Origin: Malus domestica | Lineage: Eukaryota > Streptophyta > Magnoliopsida > Rosales > Rosaceae | Reading direction: 5' to 3' | DNA length: 64,000 nucleotides | NCBI RefSeq assembly: GCF_042453785.1 | Contig: NC_091675.1 | Span: 3,608,501-3,672,500, forward strand | Part shown: positions 24,101 to 35,213 of the stretch, piece after piece | Layout: each line of letters opens with the position of its first letter | How positions within the stretch are numbered: position 1 is the first letter of the stretch | Program-made: the position numbers and the translations under genes | The notes under the pieces: generated by a model | Database searches by the model: none | Seen by the model: only the letters and a program-made list of their open reading frames with translations | Told to the model about the DNA's origin: nothing

Positions 24101-25247
24101 TGAACCTTCTTCTCCTCCCCAAGATCAGACTCAAGTACTGGAATATTTTCTTTTTGCTTCTTCCTCTGGTGACCTTTTTGCTGACAATTATTGCTTTCTT
24201 TGGATATATCCAGGATGCAGGCACAGGTTCAGGCGCAGCTTTTTCCCCTCCTGCTGGCGGTGAAGAATCTTCACCCCAACCAAGAATTAGTACATTCTCT
24301 GGTGAAACTCCGGGGCTGAGTCAGGTAAATTTCTTCTCTCCAGAACCTCTTTTTGCTTCAACTTGTATTCAGATTACCCTGACCTAGTCTTTTGGTTTTT
24401 GTAGCAAGCTTCAAAAGAAACTTCCCCTCCTCCATTGGCTCGTAAATCAAAGCGCCCTCATCCTCATTCATCTTCTGGAGGTATTGATACTTCCCCCTCT
24501 GGAGTTGAGCAGACTAAACAGGCAGAGGTTACCCCCTCAATAGGCATTGTCTCATCGGAGGGAACTGTCACGCCGGACCCTCATCCTTTCCCATCCTCTG
24601 ATCCTGCCAAGTTGCCCAAACTCTTCGAAGCACTCGGGCGACTTGAGACGCGGTTGAAATCTTCAACACAGCCCCCAGCAACCTCCATGTCCTCGGAGCA
24701 ACAGCGAATCTTTCAGGAATGGGCAAAGAAAGAATTCACCGCGGCATTTAGTCTCAAGGCTCTCTGTGATCTTGAGAAAGTCATAACTAAATTTTTCAAA
24801 ACCGGTCGTTTGTCCAAGCCTCAGCACGATTCTTTTCTTTCTTTCTTCGAGAACCTGAGGGCTCTGAAGGAACAATACCAGAGAGCGGATAGACAGGCTA
24901 ACCGGGCAAAATGCTTTATGGAAAAGGAATCAAACTCTTCTACCCAAGTCAACCGACTGATGGAAGAAAGCATGCAGACTAAAGAAAGGGTTAAAGTGAT
25001 TTCTTCTGAAATCCAAAAGCTAGAAGAGCAACTGGTTGCCCTTAAGGAAGAACAAGCCACTCTTCTGGACACCCTTGAACACCAAATCGAAGGGGTAGAG
25101 AAAGCAACTTCGGAGTTAGAGCAAGCCAAGTCCCAACTTGTAAACCATCATACTGTCTTGGCCGAACCCAATAGGATTTTTACCATCATGCGAACATATC
25201 ATTCCAGAATAATCACTCTATGTGAAGATGTAAAGTTTTTAGAATAG
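21122..25247 (+). pseudogene. Antisense plant-mobile-domain-like gene with introns, carried by the LTR element
   Basis: On the strand opposite to gag, frames at about 21150-23230 resemble the plant mobile domain (aminotransferase-like) family. The signature stretch is FWNTGINTFDFRMGPMSPTI followed by LDMA and a FGLRPSG block, and later WWEDKWTKKYGG. From 23.3 to 24.4 kb at least six short exon-like segments are separated by clear GT-AG introns; three have lengths divisible by three. A final long segment (24405-25247) is a predicted coiled coil of about 270 residues (EEQLVALKEEQATLLDTLEH). About four breaks interrupt it. Plant mobile domains are known both in host genes (MAIN/MAIL1) and in transposons. 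Function here is unknown; a captured host gene or an element accessory gene are both possible. Confidence 0.75.
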
Positions 25248-25425
25248 AATGATTTGTAACTCTTTTTTGTATTAGAATGAACATGTAATTTGCTTCTTGC
25301 TCTACCATATCTGAATTGACTTTGGGCAACTCTTTGCCCCCTCTGTCTACGCACTTTTCTCCTCCATCTTCCCTGTTGACAACCTTATAATCTGCCCCTG
25401 GTCCTCCGGTCTCCTCGTGGCACCT

Positions 25426-27300
25426 TTATTCAGCCAATACCCCTGGCTCCTTAAAAATGAGGTTGATCATATTGATAGGAGCCTCCGGAAAAGGGTTAGT
25501 GTCCACCATCATACTGGCTTGGGGTGAGTCAAGCAATAGTTTCCCCTTCACTATAAGATCTTGTACCCAATCTCTAAACTGGACACAATTAACTATATAA
25601 TGGTTGAAGGTATAATGCAACTTGCAATACTTTTTCCCCCTGAGTTCTTTGGGCTTGGGCATCTTTTTGGCACTGTCGGGTAAAATTACTCTCGCCCGCA
25701 CCAACTCTTCATAGATCTCCGGTGCCTTGGTTAAATCAAACGAATAGCTCTGATACTTTGGGGGTTTCATGGGGACGAAACCACCATCATTCATCACGAT
25801 CTTCTGATCCTTGACAGGTTGAACTAATCCTTTGATCGTCAATGGTTTGAAGGGTGTGGTCATCTCAGCAGCACATACATCTATATTTTCTTCCTCATGA
25901 CCATCCTCGTGTTCGGGCCTGGTTTCTCCCACCTCCACATGGTGAATAGTAGCCTTGCTTTTGTAGAAATGAGGGACTTTGGAAGTGTGCTTCACTTGAT
26001 GTTCCTCTTGCAACAACCTATCGTACTTCGTGGCAGCAATCACGAGTTCTTGCAGCTCATTGAACTGTGCATCATAAAACTTTTTCCTCAAAGGTAATTT
26101 TAAAGCCCTTTGAGCAATGGATATGAGCTGTGCTTGATTGACGGGGAATTGGCATTTCATCTTGGTCCTCCTGAACCTCATCATGAAGTCTTCCGTGGAT
26201 TCATGATCGTATTGTTTTACCTCCACTAGATCATTGATGGTCAATTCTGGCTCTATTCTGTAGAACTGTTCATGGAAAGCCATCTCCATTTGCCCCCAGT
26301 TGGCAATAGAGTTGGGGGGTAATAGAGAATACCATTGAGACGCCAATCCTGCCAATGAATTTCCAAACAACCTCAATTTGTAGTTTGGATTGTCCTCATA
26401 CACCATACAATGATTGGAGAATTTGAAAATATGGTCTCTGGAAGACACACTGCTGTCTTCACCTGTGAAGGTAGGGAATGCGGGCATCTTGAAGTTGAGA
26501 GGGAATGGATTTAGCTCGTTGATATATTCAGGATACGGCTTCTGGTAAGTAATCCTGAATACTGGGTGAGCCCGCGGCTGGGCGTTTTGAGTCACCGTTC
26601 TTCTTAACTCAGCCAATTCCTCCCTTAGTTGCTGAGTGGCTAAATTATCATTATGACCGAGGATAGCTGATCCAATCTTCGGGCTCCGGTCATTGCCCGC
26701 ATTCGCTTCTCTCCTTGGTTCGGGCTTCCTCCAGTTAGATCATCCACCTTTATTGACCATCGGGGGTGGCCTATAGGGTGGAGGTTTATCTGAAGTAGTA
26801 GTGGTAGCAGTAGTGGTAGTCTCATTTCCACTAGTTTCTCCCATCATACCTGGCATTCCGTACCTCGTCATTTCTTGTTCGTTCTGCCCCTTATTATTAA
26901 ATGATAATAATGGGAAACTGGGAAACTCTTTCTCCGGAATCGGCTCCATTACTGGTTGACTTCCTTCAGGAATTACCTTTTTCTTTCCCCTGTCTCCTGC
27001 TTCTTCTAGTAGTGGGAATAAGGGAATGATTGGCTCATTTCTCGTGATAACCTGGCTCATTCCACTTCCTTGAGCACCCTTTGGAGTAGAGAACTCCAAA
27101 TCAAGCCTTCCTTGTAGATTCCCTGTGAGCATACAGAGTCTGCTTACTTCTCCCTTTGTTTCCAGGGAGATCCTTTCCATGCTCTTTAACACTTGGATCA
27201 TCGTAGCTTATAGCTCTTCATTGCTTCCTTTTCCTTGTGATCTTTCAGATGCAGTCGGGCTATCTGAAACCACCTGTCCAGATGGGGATGAAGGATTTTC
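25426..27300 (-). pseudogene. Ty3-type gag of the 9.7-kb element
   Basis: The main frame (25426-26616) contains a retrotransposon gag domain (FPTFTGEDSSVSSRDHIFKFSN, LFGNSLAGLASQWYSLLPPNSI, FMMRFRRTKMKCQ). Further gag-like or leader frames lie upstream at 26740-27201. It appears broken about two times. No CCHC knuckle or pol follows; the downstream space is taken up by the antisense gene. Confidence 0.8.
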
Positions 27301-27418
27301 TGATTGTTCTGCCATTTGGAGAAGACCTTCATTTGGATTCTTTTTACCAAGTTTATGGTTCTTCTTTTTGGACATGCAAGATCTGGAAGTCTAGATCCCA
27401 CCGGGCGTGCCAAAACTA

Positions 27419-29077
27419 TGTTCGCGGCAGAAATTCCCGTCGGGGGTGTTTCCTGGCCGACGAGCACACAGCTCCCCTGGAGGTTCGGCGTCGGTTGAGG
27501 GCTGCTGTCGGGCTTCTGCTTTCCTGTCGGGCTTTGTCGGGCAAGTCTCGTCGGGCAAGACTCGTCGAGCAAAACTCTTCGGGCAAGGCTGAAAGAGAAG
27601 GACATCGTTAACTTTGAGAGGTGCCTTTGTGGGGCCTTAGGTGTAGGCCTTGAAGCTCACAATCAAGGTTAACATTTTGGTGCTCAGGCGTGCCACTGTC
27701 ATCTTCATTATGGCAGATGTCGAATAGATGTCAAGTTTTAGTTGTGAATATGCATATGCCCGAGAAACCGTGTTAGATATAACAGGTGCCTTTGGGGGGC
27801 CTTAGGTATAGGCCTTGAGGCTTCCTGTCAAACTAAACCAGTGCTTGAGCATATTATATTTGGTCTTTATGGTTGTCGGGGTCTTATAACTATTATATTT
27901 CTGATTATCCGAGTCTGAGAGGTAGAGCGAACCCAAATAGGTGCCTTTGTGGGGCCTTAGGTGTAGGCCTTGAGGCTTCCCATTAGAGTTTGTTCTTATA
28001 CTCAAACCATCTAGACCGCAGAATAGAATAAATCCAAATAAGTGCCTTTGTGGGGCCTTAGGTATAGGCCTTGAGGCTTCATATCAGAATCCATTATATA
28101 CTTAAGCGTTCTATAATAATCATGATATAATAGAAATAAAACCAAGAGGTAGGTCGATTACTTGCGCCCCAAGTAACTTCGGACTTCTCGTTTATCAAGG
28201 ATTGTCGTGGATGGGTTAAGTCCACATAAAGTTCTTTTTTATGCCTTGAGGCCAAGGACTTTTAAACTAATCAGATTTACATGCCTGAGGGCTTAGGACT
28301 TGGATCTGATTTAAACACTGAAGATATATTCAAATCGAATCCAAGTACTGAGAACACTTTGTCATTGTGATTTTACTAGAAACAACTTGCATATAACTGG
28401 AAATATACAACATATTGCTAGACTTTAAAGAAAGAGAAGACAAAGACAGAGCAAAGCAGGTCGGGCAAGATTAAACCTTATCAATTAAGGATGATCGTCT
28501 TGCAGGTCCCTATCTTTGTAGTTCTGTCAAAGGTCTGAAAGCTTAGAGGGGGAGAAGGGAAAGGAGAATACAAAGGGTGAATCGATACTACAACTTGTTC
28601 GAACAAGGTAGCAGAGCTATTACAGGGGTTGGGAGAAAAGATTATCCCGTGAGGGATGAAGGCTTGGGCTGACTACAGCTTCGTTTTGAAAGGCAAATAT
28701 GGCTTTTTGAGCAGAGTTTGTGTTTTTTTTTGTTTGATTGAGTGTCTTTATTCCTGTCTTCTCTTCCTCCTTTTATAGACGACTCGGTTTGGCTCCTGTA
28801 GCGACAGCTTTGCCCGAATGCGGTCTGAGGGTGATGACTCATCAGCTTTATTACATGTAATGCCACCATAAAGTACTTTATGGGCTGTGCAGTCTGATCA
28901 GTCTACACCACTTAGTCCTTGGGTAGGTAGGCAAGTGGCCCTTATGAATTGTATCAAGTCAGAAAAGGCCCTTTCCTGCTTTCCCAAGTTTCGGCCGGGC
29001 CTTGATCTTCTATTCCTCCAGGCCTCCTTTTGGGCCGACTCCATCCTTGGGCCAAAAATCAAATTTTAATCCAAACA
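27419..29077 (-). repeat. 5' LTR of the 9.7-kb element
   Basis: 1659 bp and about 98 percent identical by eye to 19353-21011. It carries the same four spaced GGGGCCTTAGG blocks and ends at the AACCC target duplication. Confidence 0.95.
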
Positions 29078-29082
29078 AACCC

Positions 29083-29798
29083 TACAACGACCAAATCGGG
29101 CAAGTAGCGAGTCAGATCAACCGTGTAATCGAGATAGCTCATTACTTGGACACCATTTGCATTATAAGTAGTGAAGGCAACGCTAAGATTTTTTGATTTG
29201 GAATCGTAACTGATGAAAGCACTGTTGACTCTTCCATTAACAATACTTCCATTCCAAGGCTTTGTAACCCTAGACACGACCGAATTGACGTAGATACCAA
29301 CATGATCGCCGACGGGGTCTTTGGATGTCCGACCAGTTGTTATGGAATATATCAAACTCCACCGATACATAGGGATACAGACTCGTGTTCATGGCGGCCG
29401 TTGAGTATGGAGCCGTTTAGTGCTATGAAGAATGCGAAACCGTTGCTGTAGTTAGTTTCGTTTTGTGAGTCGATGACAAATGTGAAGTTTGTGGTGAAAT
29501 CAGCGAGCCTTCCTGTGGCGTTTTGGCGGAGGAGAAAGGGTTGGCTATAGGTGGCTCGACCAGCGCTGCGAGTCTTGTTGTCGTCCACAGCGCCTTTGGT
29601 GAGCCGGAGGAACTCGTCTGTGTAAGCATCTCCCTCTACATATATATTGGCCCTGGGGATACCGGCTTGAAAACTCTAGAAATTGACTGTCAACGGAGTT
29701 GCACTAAGGTTTAAGAGAAACAAGAGAAGGAGGAGGAGGAGGAATATTTGAAGTTGTTTTTGCTTTGGTGAGAAATACAATTTACTGACAAATTCCAT
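29083..29798 (-). pseudogene. L-type lectin receptor kinase, copy 1: lectin half (broken)
   Basis: Minus-strand frames match the legume lectin domain of copy 2: RSAGRATYSQPFLLRQNATG, then ADFTTNFTFVIDSQNETNY, and GSIVNGRVNSAFISYDSKSK. The start codon corresponding to copy 2 is at 29798. The frame changes near 29360-29400, where some sequence present in copy 2 is missing, and the signal peptide region has small indels. The rest of the gene is beyond the 9.7-kb element. Confidence 0.9.
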
Positions 29799-29855
29799 TT
29801 TTGTTATTTGAAGCTTTTCAGTGATCAGCTTTGCTTGCAGAAATATTATTACTCT

Positions 29856-30370
29856 TATTGATGCACAAAATCAATGAGAACTTTAGTACAATAGAAATTG
29901 TCAAGTTTGTGACCTTCGTTAGATTACTCCGGTCACTAGTGTGGATAAGTATGTAAATGGATAAAGATAGGAAAGCAAACACAAGATGTACGTGGTTCAC
30001 CCAGATTGGTTATGTTTGCGGAGTAGAGGATTTCTCATTAATTGTGGAGGGTTTACACAAATACATAGGTTCAAGCTCTCATTTAGTGAGTTCTAGCAAA
30101 TGATTTAGTACAAATGGCATTAAGGATTATTGTGGGATAATGATCTCCTTTTATAGAAGGGAGTTTCTAGTTTTGTTCTGATATTGACACGTGTCATGTT
30201 GTGATTGGCCTCTGATGTTAACACATGTCGTGTTGTGATTGGCCTATGATGTTGACACATGACGCGCTGTGATTGGCCTCTTGGTTGGAGGGAAACTCTT
30301 TTGGGTCCTTGATGGTATAACGTTGACCGGTACTTAGTAGTTTCAGGATTGGTCAAGTATAGTACAAACA
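29856..30370 (-). mobile_element. Solo LTR, family S, copy 1
   Basis: 515 bp flanked by the 5-bp duplication ACTCT (29851-29855 and 30371-30375). It is the reverse complement of the family at 51851-52366 and 52945-53459. No internal region remains, as expected after recombination between two LTRs. It lies just upstream of lectin-kinase copy 1 and is absent from copy 2, so it inserted after the duplication or was lost from copy 2. Confidence 0.9.
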
Positions 30371-30375
30371 ACTCT

Positions 30376-30629
30376 CATCCTAAAACTTAGTGGATCCTAT
30401 CAGTGCGAAAATCGAAATAAATACTCAGATGAGGTAGGGTAGCTAGGTATGCACTAGGTAGCCCTTCACTTTCTTTAATTCTACTTTTTGGACTAATTAA
30501 AAATGCTGGTTGGTTTTTTTTTTTTGAACGATAGATTAATTAGATTAAGTGTTAGATTAGATTAGGAAACTGTCGAATGTCGAATTGAAGCCGTGCTACA
30601 AAAGTAATACTCCTCCGGTGGAAGGTCAC
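30376..30629. other. Upstream flank of lectin-kinase copy 1
   Basis: Sequence matches 41054-41310 upstream of copy 2 (ACTTAGTGGATCCT, ATGCACTAGGTAGCCCTT). It presumably carried the promoter of the duplicated gene. No gene. Confidence 0.7.
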
Positions 30630-31951
30630 ATACATTCGTGGTTTTCAATATTTAGTACATGAAGTTTTTTTTGTCCCAGAATCATACCTAAAGTGTAAAT
30701 TTTGGGACAATCTCATACATCCGTTAGTCAAACTGTTAAGTCTCCCGTTAACTGTGACATGGTGCCCATGTGGACAATGACTAGGCGCCATGTGTCATCC
30801 ACGTGGAAATTAAAAAAAAAATTAAACTATTAAAATAATTAATTAAATAAAAGTAAAAATAAATAAAAATTCCCCATATCCCCTTTGTCATCCCCACACA
30901 ATCCCCTTCCCTTCTCCCTCTGCACCTCTGCACATCCGCTCTCACCCTCACTCCCCAGATCCCCAGATCCCTCTGCACCTCTACACATCCATCCTTCTCC
31001 AGATCCCCTTTGTCTTCCCCACCCCGATCCCTCACCCCGAAAGACTTGCTGTGACACGTACCTTTGCACATTCGTTCTCACCCTCACTCTCATCTCTCTC
31101 TCTCTGTTCTCACTCCCCAGATCCCCAGATCCTCAGATCCTTATGCACCTCTGTACATCCATCATTCTCCAGATCCCCTTTGTCTTCCCCACCTTGAGCG
31201 ACTTGCTGTGACACGTGCGACGATAGAGGCCTTTCTGTGGAAGAGAGGGTCGCCGTGCTTCCATCCGAAGACGAGGGACTTGTCGGGTTCCTAGAGCTCA
31301 ACGGAGTGAAGCGTGTGGGAGTTGAGGATGGTGCGGACGACGTTGAGTTCTTGGATGATGAGGGGGTCAAGAAGGTGGGGGGGTGTCGGAGCTATGATTT
31401 TTGAGGCGGGGTGTTGGGATAGGGGGTTTGGATTGGATGCGGTTTTTTGAGGAGTACCAGGCGGAGTTTGTTATGCAGTCGAGGAGGTTTGAGACATACG
31501 GGCGGGGCGTAAGGGAGGTGGGACCAAGTGAAGAGAAGGACTAGGCCTATGCAGAGGGAAAGGGAGAAAAAACACAGGAATCTCCGATCTTTCGTGGATT
31601 CTGTGTTTCAGAGTTTGAATTTGAGGAAGGGGGAATGATGGATGTGCAGAGGTGTAGAGGGAGAAAGGAGGGGAGTCGGGGTGGGGAAGACAAAGGAGAT
31701 TTGGGGATTTTTTTTTTTACTTTTATTTAATAGTTTATTTTTTTTTTAATTTCCACGTGGATGACATGTGACGCCCAGTCATTGTCTACATGGGCGCCAC
31801 GTCACAGTTAACGGGAGACTTAACAGTTTGACTAACAGATGTATGAGACTGTCCTAAAATTTACACTTTAAATATGACTTTGGAACGAAAAAAACTTCAT
31901 GTACTAAATGTTGAAAACCACGAAACATGAGGGTAGTAAACAGTCTTTTGC
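30630..31951. mobile_element. Long-TIR (Mutator-like) non-autonomous element, copy 1
   Basis: Inverted arms of about 200 bp: left 30630-30820, right 31745-31951. The right arm ends GGGTAGTAAACAGTCTTTTGC; the outermost 20-30 bp of the left arm are missing. The arms match those of the element at 46511-48116. The interior (30870-31700) differs: CT-rich repeats of CAGATCC/CCTCTGCACATCCATC on both sides and a GC-rich piece (31200-31560) that could be captured gene sequence. No transposase is seen. Confidence 0.85.
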
Positions 31952-32399
31952 TCATATTTTAATTATGCCAACAAATTAAAGAAAGAGAAATAGTGGAATT
32001 CTTATAATTAAAATTTTTAGTTTTGAGTCCGAGTGAAATGAGAAGATTAGTGATAGGTTAACTAATTCTTTTTAACAGTATTTTAATCATAATTAATTCT
32101 TGCAAACTGGATATGAGTCACCGGCTCATGTTTGGTATTTAAGCAAAGAAGCCAAGTTCAACTCAATTACTTGCATGCGAATTTACACATACCATTCACA
32201 TGCAATATTTTTTTCTGATAGATGACAAGCTACCGTTGATTGACTTCGTATGAATTTACTAAGCATAATCTTGGTTCTGATTGTACGTAGGGTTACCCTT
32301 CAGGCGCAGCGTTTTCATGTAGCTTTAGCGGTATAGGGTTGGCAATCACATCCATGACCCTTGTTTTGTCAAGATAAGTTTGTATCACAAGTTTGCCAC
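31952..32399. other. Shared upstream sequence of the duplication
   Basis: Matches 41490-41940 nearly base for base, for example TCATGTTTGGTATTTAAGCA and GGTATAGGGTTGGCAATCAC. No gene. Confidence 0.75.
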
Positions 32400-32402
32400 T
32401 AA

Positions 32403-33441
32403 GGCCATCTCTAACCGAGGGCTGACCAGATGGCTCGTTTTAACCCTCTGGCCCTCCAAGATTCTCCAAGATATTAATATTTTAATGAACAGTACATGAC
32501 CATATTTGCCTCCATCTCCAACCGAGGGCCAGAGGGCCAGAGGGCTCGTTTTAGCCCTATCACAAAAAACCGTCTCCAATCGAGGGCCAAATGGCCATAG
32601 GGCCAAACATAATTTATTATTTAAAAACTATAACTAAAATGTTGTTTAAGTTTCATGTTGTATAATTTTTATGTTGGTTAATTTTATTTAATGTTGTTTC
32701 ATGTTACTTAATTTTATTTAATGTTGTATAATGGCTTAGGAAGTTATAGGAAAAAAAATAGAATTTAAAAAAAATATGAAACAAATTTTGTGAAATAGAA
32801 GTTATAGGAAAAAAATGGAATTTAAAAAACAATATGAAGTAAATTTTGTGAAATAGAAGTTATAGGAAAAAAATGGAATTTAAAAAAAATATATGAAATA
32901 AATTTGTGAAATAGAAGTTATAGGAAAAAAAAATATGAAACAAATTTTGTGAAATAGAAGTTATAGGAAAAAAATGGAATTTAAAAAAAATATGAAACAA
33001 ATTTTGTGAAATAGAAGTTATAGGAAAAAAATGGAATTTAAAAAAAAACCAAATTTTGTGAAATAGAAGTTATAGGAAAAAATAGAAGTTATATGAAAAA
33101 TTTTGTAAATAAAAAATAATAATAATAATGTAAAAAAAAAATTAAATCAAATGCAACGGCTAGTAGCCGTTTCATTTGAATTTTTTTAAAACAATCATGT
33201 TGGTTATAACCGACAGGAATACACCATTATTTAGTATATTAAATAATAGTATGTATTCATGTCGGTTATAACCGACAGGAATAACAAAACTATAAAAAAA
33301 AAATAGCCAGCCCTCCAGCCCTCTTTGATCCCGTGGGGCCCTCCCAGATTCCAAAGCCCTCTGGCCTAGCCCTCGGTTGGAGACGGTTTTAAGGCTATTT
33401 TAGGCCATCTGGCCCTCTGGACCCTTCGGTTAGAGATGGCC
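32403..33441. mobile_element. PIF/Harbinger-like MITE, 1.04 kb
   Basis: Terminal inverted repeats GGCCATCTCTAACCGA (left) and TCGGTTAGAGATGGCC (right) are flanked by TAA on both sides (32400-32402, 33442-33444). A 3-bp TAA/TTA duplication is typical of PIF/Harbinger. Sub-terminal arms also pair (AGGGCCAGAGGGC type). The interior has AT-rich tandem repeats (32740-33090) and two palindromic GTCGGTTATAACCGAC-type boxes at about 33200 and 33261. No transposase; it is missing from unit 2 of the duplication. Confidence 0.88.
32740..33090. repeat. AT-rich tandem array inside the Harbinger-like MITE
   Basis: About six copies of a unit of some 50-60 bp containing GAAATAGAAGTTATAGGAAA and AATATGAAACAAATTTTGTG, with length variation in A runs. 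Confidence 0.85.
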
Positions 33442-33978
33442 TAAGTAATAGTCTAGTGGATTTATCTTCATTTGTAAGAGAGATTTTAGGTTCGATTTTC
33501 ATCAAATGCAAATTTGAATTACATTATTGCTAGTTCATTGTGAGGCTCAATCCAATGTCTCAACCTTTTAGTGTAGATTATTTGTTAAAAAAAACTTGTA
33601 TCACGGATTTTACAGAATTTCACAAAATAATTTGATAAATGTGAACTATAGCTTATGATTTTTATTTTTAAATGCAGTTGTTGAGTTTTCCTAAATTGTT
33701 TAGACGGTAAGGAAAATAGAAAATTAGCAAGCAAATGGCCCCACATAAGGGAAACTGTATTTTTTGATAAAATAAAAAGGAAATGGCAGTAAAGTCACTT
33801 TTAATTTGTACCGGCCAACATAAATTAATAAAAAAAGGACCATTATTTTGAAAAGCAAAACCACAATGATCAATAAACAACAAGAAAACAAAATAAAAAC
33901 AGTAGGGACCTGGGTAGCTTAAGCCTAAGTCGTGAGAGAGTAGAAAAATATATTACAGTGAAATACGTTATACAAGTA

Positions 33979-35187
33979 CTACGGTATGTATGAGGAAGAA
34001 GTAGTAGTGTTGTAAAATGCATGGCATGACGCTTCAGTTTGTCCTCCTTCTTCAGAGCCAGTAACATTATTATCAGAGAACAACATTGAAAGTGATCTTG
34101 GAAGAGGAAAATAGGTGGCCACCGGCATCTTTGACGGGAGAATGGGCAACGGAACCTCGAAGGTGAACATTTGCATCACTTGTTGCATTGAAGGCCTCAT
34201 ACTGTAATCTGGATGAGCACACCATAACCCTACAATCATCAAGCACTCGACTTGTTTCTTATCGAAAACTCCACCAAGTTTTGGATCAGCTGCTTCAAAA
34301 ACTTTATCTTCTCCATAGAGATCCCAAACCCACTCCACCATGTTAACTCGAGTATGATCAATGGGTTTCCGCCCGCACGCAATCTCCAAGGCAACAATTC
34401 CGAAGCTATAGACATCCGACTCCTTGCTAGCCTTTCCGGAGATAATGTATTCAGGAGCCATGTATCCCATCGTTCCAGCTAAAGCCGTTGTTTGTGGTTC
34501 CTTTCCATGGTCTACAAGTCGTGCTAACCCAAAATCTCCAAGTTTCGCGTTGAAATTCGAATCCAACATAACGTTGCTGGATTTAATGTCCCTATGCAGC
34601 ACACATTGCTCCCATTCTTGATGAAGATATTGCAACCCGGCTGCCACGCCTTGAGCAATTTTGTATCTTACCTCCCAAGTCAAGAAGCTTGTTTCCTTGA
34701 ACAAATGAGAATCTAAGCTTCCATTGGACATGAACTCGTACACGAGTAGCAGTTTTTTTTCATGGCACCAACCGATGAGTTGAACCAAAATCCGATGCCT
34801 AAGTCGACCAATGATCCTCACTTCTGCCGCGTACTCCTTCAATCCTTGTTTTGACGCTCTCGATATCCTCTTAACAGCAGCAAATGAGTTCAAGTCTTGT
34901 ATGAAGCCTTTGTAAACACCACCGAACCCTCCCTCTCCTAGCTTTTCTTCCTTGGAAAACTCACTCGTTGCGTGAGCCAATTCACTATATGAAAACTTCC
35001 TTGGGCCAGAGGTTATGAACCCCTTTTCAAAATCATCGTCCATGATCAAGTCAAGACCGGAAGGATATTCACAATCACTACTAATTTCTTCTCTTTCTCT
35101 CTTCTTCCACAAGATCTTGGACCAAACCAACTGTAATACACAAACCAAGATAATTAGAGACCCACCAATACCCATCCCAACCGCCAT
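33979..35187 (-). pseudogene. L-type lectin receptor kinase, copy 2: transmembrane and kinase half
   Basis: An open frame of 402 codons, similar to the LecRK-IX group of plasma-membrane receptor kinases that couple a lectin ectodomain to Ser/Thr kinase signalling. Residues 5-27 are the transmembrane helix. The kinase has the glycine loop GEGGFGG (84-90), catalytic lysine in AAVKRI (106), HRDIKSSN (198-205), DFGLARL (218-224) and [10 protein letters not shown] (238-247), so all catalytic residues are present. HRI replaces the usual HRN at 131-133. The lectin half sits at 40131-40994, separated by a 4.9-kb copia element (35214-40130). The host coding sequence looks otherwise intact, so the gene was disabled or altered recently. 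The kinase half could in principle be expressed alone from the LTR or a cryptic promoter. Confidence 0.9.
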
Positions 35188-35213
35188 GCGGCCATTTCTT
35201 GATGATTTGGTGG

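Larger units (their letters stand above)
19353..29077 (-). mobile_element. 9.7-kb non-autonomous LTR retrotransposon with antisense gene
   Basis: LTRs of 1659 bp each are at 19353-21011 and 27419-29077, bounded by the 5-bp target duplication AACCC (19348-19352 and 29078-29082). A primer-binding-like TGGCACGCCCGGTGGGA lies on the minus strand just inside the right LTR, and an AGGGGGCAC purine tract just inside the left LTR, so the element reads right to left. A Ty3-type gag region is at about 25426-27300. I find no protease, reverse transcriptase or integrase. The 3' half (21122-25247) holds a gene on the opposite strand. The LTRs differ by about 2 percent by eye, suggesting insertion of the order of one million years ago. 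The gag is broken perhaps two times. It sits inside lectin-kinase copy 1. Confidence 0.93.

Noticed and set aside
30885-31370. Overlapping frames rich in Pro/Ser/His
   Set aside because: Low-complexity translation of CT-rich repeats inside a long-TIR element.
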